Made by a program: the position numbers and the translations under genes. The notes under the pieces are model-generated. The model searched no databases. It was given only the letters and a program-made list of their open reading frames with translations, and was not told the DNA's origin. Positions 11,382-22,165 of a DNA stretch of 64,000 nucleotides are shown piece after piece. The DNA comes from Cokeromyces recurvatus (taxonomy: Eukaryota > Mucoromycota > Mucoromycetes > Mucorales > Mucoraceae): contig NW_026251409.1 in the NCBI RefSeq assembly GCF_025118155.1, forward strand, positions 186,501-250,500, read 5' to 3'. Position 1 is the stretch's first letter. Each line of letters begins with the position of its first letter.

Positions 11382-11709
11382 TGTCATGAACTGACTTATA
11401 ATGTCATGTACCTTGATTAAACAAGCGGATCAAGGAATTCTATCTAGATTCCCCTGAAAAACTCTCTTGATCCACTCCATCAAATAATATTAAAAATTCT
11501 AACACTTCATTATCTTTAACATATCTTATTCGGTCGTAACTAACATTTTTTCTTATTCACATCTTATTTGAGACCTCTTTAACAATTCTTATAAACAAAT
11601 ATCTAAATAAAAATGATTGACTTTAGAACTATTGTTCACTTTCCTTGACTCTTTTTGTCTTAATATTATTTTCTAATATTTTTTATTTGATATTTTACAA
11701 GTAATATCA
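11382..11709 (+). repeat. ~328-bp interspersed repeat, copy A
   Basis: It begins TGTCATGAACTGACTTATAA and ends with the small palindrome TGATATT...AATATCA. A closely related copy with the same ends is at 33832-34160 and a deleted fragment at 9190. The 180 bp nearest the 3' end are almost identical between the copies. It has no ORF. Ends are TG...CA, but I see no matching 5-bp target duplication, so a solo LTR is not proven. A non-autonomous element of another type is equally possible. Confidence 0.8.
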
Positions 11710-11734
11710 TAGTTTTACCTATGATTTTAACAGT

Positions 11735-11925
11735 TAGGTATTCATATTAGGATAACTAAGATCAGGGAGGCATTAGAAAAATATTAGTTACGACAGAATA
11801 ATCCTACTTAGTATTGTCAGTAGAGTGTACCAACTTTCTTAAGTTTATAAAACATGAGTAAGTATAATACATAAATAAGTTGAAGTCGCTTTCCTTTATA
11901 TTATTTGCCCAGATACTTTAAGTCT
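11735..11925 (+). repeat. diverged repeat shared with 21991-22165
   Basis: The segment containing GATCAGGGAGGCATTAG and later CCTTTATATTATTTGCCCAG has the same order of short blocks as 21991-22165 (GATCAGAGAGCCATTA and TTTTATATTGTTTGTCCAG). Part of it (ATTAGTTACGAC near 11790) is an inverted match to GTCGTAACTAAC near 11535 inside copy A. Confidence 0.5.
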
Positions 11926-12640
11926 AGAATTTAATAACTCTGACTATACTTATTTATTTCGATGGTCATTGAATTCTTATAAAAAATTTTGTTTGATGAT
12001 ATGAGATTATAGCATATGCATGCATAAAAGGGAAATGTTTTTTATTTTTTCTGAATACCACAATTCGGCAACTATACCTAAAAGTTTGGGTTTATAAACA
12101 AAAAAATTGAGGTAAATAAAACAACTTGATCGGAAAGGGCAGCGCCTTTCTGTTGGCCAAGCGGCGATCATGGAGAGATGAACTTTGTTAGCTGTAGATG
12201 GGAGTGATTTAATAATAAAATCGGGGTTAGTTCTGAGTTTTAATGATAACATGCTACCTTCCAGGATCCAATGTTCAACACCAGGCCTTCAATGGAGGTC
12301 GATAAAAAGATGTTGTTAAATCGCGGGGTAATTTCCTACCATGCAAGAGAGGAAAGCCCGCAGCATTGAGAGAACTCCTGGGAGTAACACGGCTGTAGTA
12401 GAAGCAAACAAGAACAGAATCTAATCCACCTCTACACTATAAAGGACTTCCTCTTCAATAATTTTTTTTCTCATATAAAATAAAAAAAAAATGAAAAAGA
12501 AAGGAGGATGGGCTCTAAAGTTAATACGTATTGTGTAGTACAATTGCTATAAAAAGTTACACATTATTTATTTAGAACCACTGTCATACTTGTTGCGGTT
12601 ACAGAATACTTGTAAATTATAATATGTAACAGTAAGGAAA
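11926..12640. other. relic sequence, possible retroelement remnant
   Basis: A locally GC-richer patch at 12130-12430 stands out from its AT-rich surroundings. The minus strand has open stretches such as SSLNAAGFPLLHGRKLP, broken by stops and frameshifts. It may be a decayed retroelement, but I cannot assign it to a family. Confidence 0.3.
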
Positions 12641-13240
12641 TTAGTTTGGTTATACACAAAGACTTGAAATAGAAGAAATATTATGTAAAGAATTGACAAA
12701 CGAAGAATATATTGCATCTTTCACAATACAAGTAGGATGCTTTCCAATAAATACATCTAAATATTGTGAATGTTACTCTATCAATTTTATGTTATTTCCT
12801 TTACATTTAACTTCAGAGGCTGGTTTGTAAACAGGTAAGATTGTTCCACCATTTTTTTTCCCCATTGATCTTTGAACTTATAAGCAGCTTTTCATCCAAT
12901 GCCAGTTTCCTTCGCAGCTTTAGAAACCTTTAAATTTTTGTTTTGCAACTAGAGAAATAAATTGAGCAATATCTTTTAGTTTATACTTAGTTGGTGTCCA
13001 AATCATATTAGGTAGAGGCGTTGCTTCTAAATCAATTTCTTCCATAGCCACTGCTGTATTAAAATCACCATCATCTTTATCCTCGGATGAAGATTTATCG
13101 TCTGGAATACCTTCCATCTGGTATAACGACTTAATAACCGCTCCATCTTGTTTTGGCTGATATTTAGGTTCTTTAACACAAGCGAATTCGCCAGAGGGTA
13201 GATAATGGTATAATCTGGTTGTGTTGTACATTGTAAGTAA
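12640..13240 (-). pseudogene. N-terminal fragment of a Tc1-like transposase
   Basis: An open stretch (12920-13240) carries an acidic linker and then PTKYKLKDIAQFISLVAKQK, the start of a helix-turn-helix recognition region. It continues with stops and frameshifts to CIVKDAIYSSFVNSLHNISS near 12700. The arrangement matches the N-terminal half of mucoralean DDE_3 transposases, whose catalytic half is seen at 5435. No catalytic domain follows. The upstream end coincides with the left terminus of the CACTA element at 13241, which suggests that element landed in or beside it. Confidence 0.5.
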
Positions 13241-15970
13241 CACTATGGCAGAAAATATGGTAGAAAAGTTACCAATATGGTAGCAAAGTTACCAATTTTG
13301 ACAGTTAGAATATGGTAGGAATGATATTCTATAAGCACCCAAAAGGTAGCTTTTCTACCATATTTTTTTTAGTAGCTTATATACAATATGGGTTGCTTAT
13401 TTATCATATTTTTATAAATATAAAATAACGCTTTATTTTTTAAAACAGTACAAAACAATAGTGTGATAATGCTTATCTGCTTATTATATATGTGTTTTTT
13501 CATATAAACACTGAAGAATATTCTAAACGTTTAAACTAACTTACCTTTTTAAAACTTGGACTAAAAAGAAAAAGTAATTTCTTCATGTTAGCAAGATGAA
13601 GTAACAAAGAACTTCCGGCAACACGTGTATTTGTCTTTTTTTTTTGTACGAGTCAAGTAGCGTATAGAGCTTTTTTTTTCTGAGAAAACAATGACTAATG
13701 AACAATATAAACGAATGTTAGAATTGAGTGCAAGATTATAAATAGCATAAAAAAGAACTAAAAACAAGATGGAATCTGCTACCTTCTCAAATGAAGAGTC
13801 TTCTATACATAATAATGAACGAGATTGAGAGTTATTTTAAATAAGAACCATAATGAATTAGGCTAAAGAGAAAAGTAAAAAAAAAAAAAAAAAAACTTCA
13901 TGCTTATTACCATCATGTTTACTTACTACTTTGTTTATAGGCCAGATCTATCTATCAACCGAGTGTCTTTAGTACGCTAAATAGCTTTTCTGGTTCTCCT
14001 TTCTTTGGCTTGGATGAGCTCCATTTGATCGCTAGAGGCATCGGCAAACAAATGTACGACATGATTACCGTTGATCTTAACCCAAGTCAAAACGCTGTCT
14101 TTTTTTATATCCAACAGGATGGCACAAAGGTGTTGGAGAACTACCCTTTTTTTATACCCCAAAGAAGCCTTGTAAACATTGGAAAAAGCATAACAGAGTC
14201 AAGACAATATATCCCTACCTCATTTCAAGGCAGTTTTGACAATGTTGTTGCAAAAACCGAAGGAACTCGTGCTGTGGATTGGCTGGACTTTCTGCTCTAT
14301 ATTATTCCAACTTTAGTTACCCCATACTTACCCAACAGAACAGTCCGAAAAGCTGTATTATCGTTAGTGAAAGGTTGCTCTTTGGCCCTTCAATGGGATC
14401 TAACTGATGAGTTGATCAGTGAGATGGATGGGTAAGACTCAAATTCTATAATATTACACAAACTGATTAGTAACCCCTTCTGCACTAGGCACTTTAACGA
14501 CTGGCATAACTACCTCCTTCAACAGGTCAACCATAAACATGTATCGCGCAGCGTATTCAGACCAGTACAACATTACCTAGCTCATATACCTTTCATGATA
14601 AAAAAGCAAGGCCCTCTTCGAGCGTATTCAACAAGGTCAATGGAGCGATCGATTGGGGTTTTTTCAAAGCTGATCAAGTCGAAACGTGAGGGCGGAAAAA
14701 ACGCAAGTAACATCATTGAAAGACTGGCAACCCACAATCATGTCAACCGCGTTTTAAACATTGCTGAACTAGCTAATCTGATTCAACCCAGACAATATAC
14801 CGATGCCAGCTACATGAATATACCCTATGATGCTAATGGTCCACAATTATGGGAGCCTTTCATCCCAATTTCTGAGCTGAATGATGATCAATTGGTGGAA
14901 GGTATACCCGGCAAGAAAATTATAAAAGCTATAAAGAGATTCTACACTCGCTTAAATAATCAAAGACTCCCCATCAATATACCCAGCACTTCTATAACCC
15001 TTGCATCCCGCCTTTTGGTTTCTTCAACTGTATATTCATCTTGTATGTACAGGCGATTAAAAAAGAAACCAGTAGAGGGAATCAGTACATCATGTTTTCC
15101 TGTTTAGATAACACGTAAGTTTAAAAAAAAAAACTAAAACAACTATAAATTCTTATTTACCGAACATATTATTTTAGAAGAAGGAAACGTTGGTTTGTTG
15201 GTTCTGTTCTGTTCTATTTCAAGCATGAGCTTTCACAATCGAATGTACAATTTCTCGCGTTCATTGAAGTCATGAGTCGACATACCACAGCTTCGCATGA
15301 CTCATCTGTCCCTCTAGTAAAGCGAAGCAAGCCAATAGAAGAACAAACTGGCAATACTTCTATTATATACCCAAAATACGCTGTTATCAGTGTTTATGAC
15401 ATCGATAGGTAAGCTGGTCTTGTACAATACCCTGGAGTTGATAACCAGTTTTATGTTATATCCCCGTACTTTGTTTTCGACATTAATCTTCGCATAACAG
15501 TTGGTAACATTTCTTTAATTTAAATTATTATGCTCCAAATAAAATAAAAAAAACCAGCTCAAAGCTTGCTTGTTGAAAAGAAAAAAAATTCAATTAAAAA
15601 ATTAGAAGCCCGTTTTGGCTCTGACAGAAATTCAAGCGCTGAAATATGGTAGCTAAAATACCAATTTGGTAGCTGTTGCCAATTTTTTTTTTTTTTTTTC
15701 CGTAAAAAATTAAAAATCATTATTCTAAAATGAAGTTCATGGCTTAAATGAAGGGAATAAAAAGACACCCAAACATATAAAAATAATCTATATACCTTTT
15801 ACTATTCACCTAGTTGCTTTTAGGCTTAATTCTAGGGATCTAAAAAACATCTCAACATTGCTAGCCATCTGGGATGCATCCTTCCTTAAATGTGGTTGGC
15901 TGGTTCAAAAAAAAAAATTGGTAGCTTTTCTACCAATTTTTCCTCATTTACCATAATTTCCGCCATAGTG
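13241..15970 (+). mobile_element. CACTA (En/Spm-type) DNA transposon, 2.73 kb, inactive
   Basis: The left end reads CACTATGGCAGAAAATATGG and the right end, reverse complemented, CACTATGGCGGAAATTATGG. These are terminal inverted repeats starting with the diagnostic CACTA. Flanks are TAA and TTA, a possible decayed 3-bp target duplication. Both ends hold an array of TGGTAG motifs, several paired as GGTAG-N4-STACC (near 13257, 13277, 13344, 15643, 15660 and 15918), like the subterminal transposase-binding sites of CACTA elements. The interior encodes a damaged transposase. Length is short for an autonomous member, so it is an internally deleted copy. Confidence 0.88.
13690..15522 (+). pseudogene. 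CACTA transposase remnant (Tnp2/DUF4218-like C-terminal part)
   Basis: A short N-terminal piece starts at 13690 (MTNEQYKRMLELSARL, then stop). The main exon runs about 13941-14432 and contains FFGLDELHLIARGIGKQMYD, SFQGSFDN and ALQWDLTDELI. After an intron, the next exon runs about 14491-15107 with FRPVQHYLAHIPF and YSTRSMERSIGVF. A frameshift in an A run near 15062 and a nonsense codon at 15411-15413 (before AGLVQYPGVDNQFYVIS) disable it. A central catalytic portion is missing relative to the family. The histidine- and arginine-rich RPVQHYL...STRSMER region is typical of the C-terminal domain of Tnp2-type transposases. Confidence 0.75.
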
Positions 15971-16011
15971 TTAATGAAAAAATAATTTACATTAACACCA
16001 ACAAAAAATGC

Positions 16012-16960
16012 ATGAATAAAGAAATACTTCAATTAGCTGAGGCTACTGATTTACCCACAAAAAAAACCATCTGATGCCTTTGCATCCTTACAAAATAAAA
16101 TAAATGTTTGCGAACCAAGCACAAGACTATTAAGGAAAACAATCAAATTGTACATTGCAGAAGTGATTGATACTTTCGATCCAATCATTCATGCCGATTT
16201 AAATTTTACTGATACCTTGTGTACCCATTTGTAAGTTGAACAATTTTGATATTTATAGGTTAAATATACTAGCAGCTAATGTTAAACGTGTAGTTTAAAC
16301 ATGATTGATAGTCCACGCAACCCATTACTTCAAAAGCAATTAGAAAGAAATGCAGGCTTTTTGACTACTATACCCATCTTGCACAACTTATTTGTATCAA
16401 GAAATGACATACTCGATATGCAATGGTAAGTGTTGTAGAATACCTTTCTTTTTTATATACCTTACAGAATATTATAGGGTTGTGAAAAATGCAAGTGCGA
16501 CAGGCAATATAAAGCGGGATGGCGTTGTATTTGTAGTAGGAAATAAGATGGTGACGCCTATGTTTGTGGAGCTTTCTGGGGGAATTAATTTTAACAGCAC
16601 TGATAAAAAAGAAATGGATGATGAAAAGAAGCTCGTTGAACAGTTCCTCAAGTTATTGAAAATACAAAAGGCCGAAGGTGTTGAAACACCATGCCAATAT
16701 TATGTCAGATATTTTGGTAGGTGTTTTATTTTATCTTTTTACTTTTTAAGATTGAATAGCTAATAGCTAACATATTTAAATTAGACATGGTATTATATTT
16801 TGAATCATTAACTTACTTTGATGACTATTATGTCAAAAGAACTCATTTTGTTGTTCCTTGTCCCTCAACATGCTCCAAATTAATTGACTTTGTTGCTAAG
16901 ATACCTCAGATATTTGAATATCGCCAAGGAATTCTTAACTTGATAAAAGAAATGAAATAA
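16012..16960 (+). pseudogene. D...ExSG-motif family gene, frameshifted
   Basis: The frame starts MNKEILQLAEATDLPTKK at 16012, shifts by one base in an A8 run near 16060, and continues SDAFASLQNKINVCEPSTRL. Exons end near 16230, 16425 and 16715, then 16785-16960. The third exon has KRDGVVFVVGNKMVTPMFVE followed by LSGG. The spacing of the D and E in beta-strand-like context resembles a PD-(D/E)XK nuclease core, but the usual E-x-K lysine is replaced by serine. A second member sits at 31.9-34.5 kb with KSDG and LLETSG. The gene lies 42 bp from the CACTA right end. Except for the single frameshift, splice sites and frames are intact, so it is a recent pseudogene or a base-call error in the A run. 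Confidence 0.55.
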
Positions 16961-17761
16961 TAAAATAAAAAGAGAAAAACAACAATTTACTCCTATGGCA
17001 AAGTAATCAAATGTAAAATGGAGAAAAAAAAAAGGTATATAATCCAAACCTTTAACTTTTTATTTATCTGTTCCTCGATGACTATTATGTTCATCAGCAT
17101 TACCAATATAAATAAATCGTTGCCTCCATTAAATCCTATACAATCTGCTGCGTATATCTATTTTTTTGGGGGGGCGGTTCGAATGGTTCTATGCTAATTT
17201 CGAGTTGTGTGTGAATTATCAAATGAATTGTTATGGAATTAAACAAGCGTAAGATATGAATGAATATTAAGGTCATGAATTAAAACAAGTACTTTAAAAA
17301 AAACATTTGTTATTAACATTATGGCACAACACAATTGTATGAAAACTACCAATAATAATACTCTTGAAGCTGTCTATGAAGCTGCTATATATACATATAT
17401 AAGAAACAATAATGACAAGCATTTTACAGAAAATACAAACAATATTTAATTTTATTTATTGGAAACATCCTTTATTTGTTGATGACGAATGAATAAATGA
17501 TAATAAACAGAGAATACATTATTGCTAAATTAATTTCTTTGCTAGTCCCACTATTTACAACGGTCTTGAGTAGCAAAATAAAGAACGAATTTATTGATCT
17601 GCACGTCTTGAAAAAAGTAAGTTCATAGGAAAAAGAACTTTGGGACATTATTGGCTTGACACCGATACATTTCATAAAGATACTAAAATAGTATTAGAAA
17701 TAGTCATGTAGAAATAGGTTTTACCTGCATAAAATATCTGATTGACAAAGAGTTTAAGAAG
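16961..17761. other. AT-rich spacer, no gene seen
   Basis: No supported gene. It contains an isolated G run in TTTTTGGGGGGGCGG near 17162-17176. Confidence 0.4.
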
Positions 17762-18235
17762 ACTCCCTGCGATGTTGAAGCAAAGGTTAGGCTTTCTTTA
17801 AGCATCGTCATTTTGTAATGTCCAAAGTCAATAGCTATACAAAAGTTTGTAAAATGCAAAAAGAAAGGCAAAATACATTCTTTCTATAGATATTTCAGTG
17901 GAGCAATTCAAAACTTAGCAGGGGGGTCAATAGTCTTCATGCCCAAATTGTTGAAAAATGAACAGAGAGGACATATCGATGTCTCCTATTATAACAAAAC
18001 TCCCTGCGATGTTGAAGCAAAGGTTAGGCTTTCTTCAAGCATCGTCATTTTGTAATGTCCAAAGTCAACAGATATACAAAAGTTTGTAAAATGCAAAAAG
18101 AAAAGCAGAATACATTCTTTCTATCTGCTTCAGTGGAGCAATTCAAAACTTAGCAGGGGGGTCTATAGTCTTCATGCCCAAATTGTTGAAAAATGAACAG
18201 AGAGGACATATCGATGTTTTGCCAACTACAATGTC
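17762..18235 (+). repeat. 237-bp tandem duplication of exon-like sequence
   Basis: ACTCCCTGCGATGTTGAAGC starts at 17762 and again at 17999. The copies stay about 95% identical for about 223 bp, through GAACAGAGAGGACATATCG. Each encodes TPCDVEAK followed by a splice-donor-like GTTAGG, then SGAIQNLAGGSIVFMPKLLK. Two consecutive exons of one gene were therefore duplicated. The second copy runs on to LPTTMSKEKKKKKSEA before a stop. The protein family is not recognised. Confidence 0.75.
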
Positions 18236-18903
18236 TAAAGAGAAAAAGAAAAAAAAATCTGAGGCCACGTAATATAACTAATTGAAATTGTGTGACCTAC
18301 GATAGATCACCTGGATATAATTGATGACGTCTATGTTTGGGTTTCAAACAGGGATACGATTAAGAAGAATTTTATTTAAAAAAATTAAAAAATGACCAAT
18401 GAGCACATAGCATTTATATATGCTGTTTTGCCCTGGTTAGATCGCTATGGAAAAAAAAAAGGAAAGAAAGGGAAAATGTTAAATCAAACAGTTAAAATGA
18501 GAGTTATGGGCGTATTTTAGGTCATAAAAAAAAAAAAAAAGTAAATAGTGTTAGTAATGGCTATTAAAATATGCATTTTACTGTATCATTGTCCTTAATT
18601 CTTTTATCTTTTATCATTTAAAGTTTTTGTTATAATAAAATAGTGTACATGTAAATTTTAGTTAAACCTTTTTTTTTTTTTTTTATTAAATAAAGATCTT
18701 ATATATACAATATTGAATATTATTAAAAGAAAAAAAAATCGATCGTAAAGTCTTGTAATAGTTGTTAATTAGTGTAATAGTATTGTAATTTTTCTTTTTT
18801 TTTTCTAGTCTAAAGTTCTATTTATATAGTACATAATTATGCCTAGTATCATCATATAAGCTATATGTAATAATAATGATAAAAAAAATAAAATAAAATA
18901 AAG
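18236..18903. other. AT-rich spacer, no gene seen
   Basis: Several A and T runs (near 18525-18540 and 18669-18684). It probably includes the 3' UTR of MTC6. Confidence 0.4.
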
Positions 18904-20771
18904 CTAACTAAACCAACTTACAGGAACTGTAACATATTCTCTCTTTGCAAGCATAGCCTTTACCATTGCTTTACGTGATCTTGAATTTCTATTTCTCCAC
19001 ATTCTAGCGCATTTTATCCAAGCAAAGATACTTACAAAAATTAAAATAATAACACCTCCTATGATGGAAGTTCTGATGAGGCCAATGAATTCTTGAGCAT
19101 TCTAATTGAATAAAATTGATTTAGAAGGATAATAAATAAAATCATAGCATATCCCAACTTACATCATTAAACCACCAACAAGTACCATATCTACCAACGA
19201 CCCAACAATTATCTATATTATAAGGCAAATTTAAATTGATCCATACTCTATCTTCTGTTATATTTGAATAATCAATAATTCGCTTTAGAATGGTATTTTG
19301 ACGAGGTATACGAGGTACGTCAAAGACATAATCTTCAGGACAGGCAGTAAGTGATCGTTCATAATTATATGTATGTTGGGTTAAAATCCATGTATCAAGC
19401 TCACGTAATTTACGACAAGCTACTCTATATTGATCTACACAATTTGTGGCTTTCCAACGCCCGTTCTCTTTTGACATTGCAGCACAACGTAAATGTGGAA
19501 TATCCCTCGGCTCATTCACATCCCAGGACCAAATAGTTGAAAGAATATTATCAGCCAAATGAGAACTGTTATCATATGTTGAATAAAGAGAATGGTTATC
19601 TGAATAATTGGAATGAGTAAAATAAGGTGAATAGTTACACTGAGTCTAACAACAATATAGACATGTATTTAGAATGAAAATAGGATATATATATACAAAT
19701 ATACATATATAATATGCAATTTCTTACAACATTAAGAGCAGATGTATATGTAAACGGTATTTTATGATCGTTAATAAAAGCCCATGATGTATTACTAGGA
19801 CATTGCGTTTCAATTGTCGTATTCATAAATCCATTTATGGCTTGAGCATCAAAAATAGTGTCATAATCCATTGAAGTAATACGAAAAGAAGTCGGACCAG
19901 GTGATATAGTACCAAATCCTACTAATAGCTGAACCTTTTGCTCAATCAAATAAAGCCATTCGGGCCAAATGTTACTAATATTACTGAATTGTTGTGAATA
20001 AGATGGAGGATTATCTCGATTAAATGAGGCATATAAATTAGCATGATAATTGGATAAGTTTAAAGGTGTATAGATTCTAGGGGATTTAGAGGAGGAGGAA
20101 GAAGTATAAGATGAAATAGAATTCTGAATAATTTGACCCAAGTTAGAGTCACTCATTTCGACGCTAGTAGAAGATTCAGCAGTATTATTAACGTTTATTG
20201 TTGTAGTGCCAAGGTCATGTAGATTGAGAATAAGAAAGAGTAAATTAGTTTTTTTGGAGTTTGTTACAACTTCTGTAGAGATAAGATAGTTGTTGATCGA
20301 TTCTAAAAAGTTTCTAAACTTATATTTAGAAGAACATACATAATTATTCGGTAAGAATACATCTACAATTGTGGTATTGATATCCTTTAGACTAAAAGGA
20401 CATAATTGCCATTCCTGTTGAGTAGGTTCCCAATAAATATCTAATACTAGCCGGTTGTATCCCATTTGAAGTACATTGTTAACTTTAGATAATCGTTGTA
20501 CAGAATAATCTTTACCAAAAAAGGCTGTATTTAATTCTAAAGATGGCCATATAAGCTGATCAATTGTGATATTTATTGCAATATCTCTTTGAACACGGAG
20601 TGCAGTGGTGATAATAGGCGATTTCGATGTTTGATTTTGGTAGGGTGTATCTCCAAGATAAGTAAATGATTGTAGACTCTGGTTCTTTTGGTGAACAAAT
20701 TGATTTACTATTTCTGCTTGACATTTTGATATATATAAAAAGAGGCAAATGAATTCATAATGAATGATCAT
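18904..20771 (-). CDS. MTC6: Maintenance of telomere capping protein 6 (Mtc6)
   Basis: Exons 19728-20771, 19163-19645 and 18904-19101 give 574 residues. A hydrophobic N-terminal signal (FICLFLYISKCQAE) precedes a luminal region. That region has ALRVQRDIAINITIDQLIWP and YNRLVLDIYWEP, the hallmark N-terminal block of fungal Mtc6. Many NxT/S glycosylation sites and paired cysteines (WSWDVNEPRDIPHLRCAAMS) follow. One C-terminal membrane helix (IIGGVIILIFVSIFAWI) precedes a short basic tail. The family is a type I membrane glycoprotein; in yeast its loss affects telomere capping in a cdc13 background, but its biochemical role is unknown. The length is close to yeast Mtc6 (526 residues). Confidence 0.85.
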
Positions 20772-21020
20772 TATGTGATTTGCTAATCCCTTTTGAGATT
20801 TCAGTTTTTTTTATTTTTTTTTTCTTTTTACTTTTTACTTTTTACGGAATCTATAGCTTTTATCTATGACTGGTTTTCTTTATAACAAAAATAATATTAT
20901 ATTCGAGAAACGAAAACAGAAAACAAGAAAAATTATCTTGGATAATTCAATTAAATATATAAAAGTGAAGAACAAAATTCTTTTGTGATTTTATGTTTCT
21001 TTATCTGTGTCACACGCCGA

Positions 21021-21052
<32 letters not shown>

Positions 21053-21990
21053 AAAAAAAATTAAATTAGATATTATCCTGCATACACATCATATATTACA
21101 ATATTTATTACCTCTTCGTAGTGGCTGAAAAATAGGGTTCTCATTTTATTGACTAATAAAATCCTTTAGTGAATGGAAAGATACAAATTATTAGCAAGAT
21201 ACATATTGGACACAAGTGGAGCAGCAGGCCCATTTTAATCTTTTACAAATCTCTCAAAGTCTTTAATGTACCAACTTCTTTTCTTTATCTTTCTCTCTCT
21301 TTTAACTAAAATAATGTAAATGTATAAAAGAAAGATAATAAGCTATAAACATGATGAAAATGATAATTATAAAAAAGAGTTAAAAGGGATTCTAACTAAT
21401 TGTTATAAAATACATATATGTATACATATATAGCATCAAATACAATAGTATATTCAAACTAAAGAGGATTTCTCGCTTTAGAGTAAGGATATTTGCAAAC
21501 AAGCTATATTTTTCAAAATGATATAATTCGCTTGTTCACTGTACGTTAACTAGTATTATGTTTGCATTCATTCCTGATTAACTTGGTTAGAAAGAAAAGT
21601 ATTCTATATCACTATATTATTTAAACAATGTAATAGAATATAATGAAATAAATCCAACTGAGTATGAAGCTACTACTACTACTTGTACTTATTTTAATTG
21701 CTCTTTTAAATTTTTTTATAGGTATATGAAATATCTCTTCATAAAGAGTTTTATATGTATATGTATAATTATATATAAATCCATTCAATCGGTTAAACTT
21801 GGACGGCTAATGACTCTTTATATTAAGAAATTATACTGCTTTTAATAGTTTGATGTTAATAAACCTCAACTTAAAGTTACTAAGAAATGCGTATATTGGT
21901 TTTATATAGTTTTACTAATTAGCTCTTTAGTGGTTTGATTTATAAAACTCTGTTTTAAGAATCAATTACTTTATTTATAATTTTTCACAT

Positions 21991-22165
21991 GATGAGTATT
22001 TACATAGGAATGTCTTAGATCAGAGAGCCATTATAAAAGTATTTAGTTGTGATTGAACCATATCTATTATTGCTAATGACCTTAAATGTGTAGATCAAGA
22101 AGAAGTATATAAATAAACTGAAATCTCTTCTTTTATATTGTTTGTCCAGGTACGTTTAATGAGTG
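21991..22165 (+). repeat. diverged repeat shared with 11735-11925
   Basis: Blocks GATCAGAGAGCCATTA, AGTATATAAATAAACTGAA and TTTTATATTGTTTGTCCAG occur in the same order as their counterparts near 11760-11910. Similarity is moderate (roughly two thirds by eye). Confidence 0.5.
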
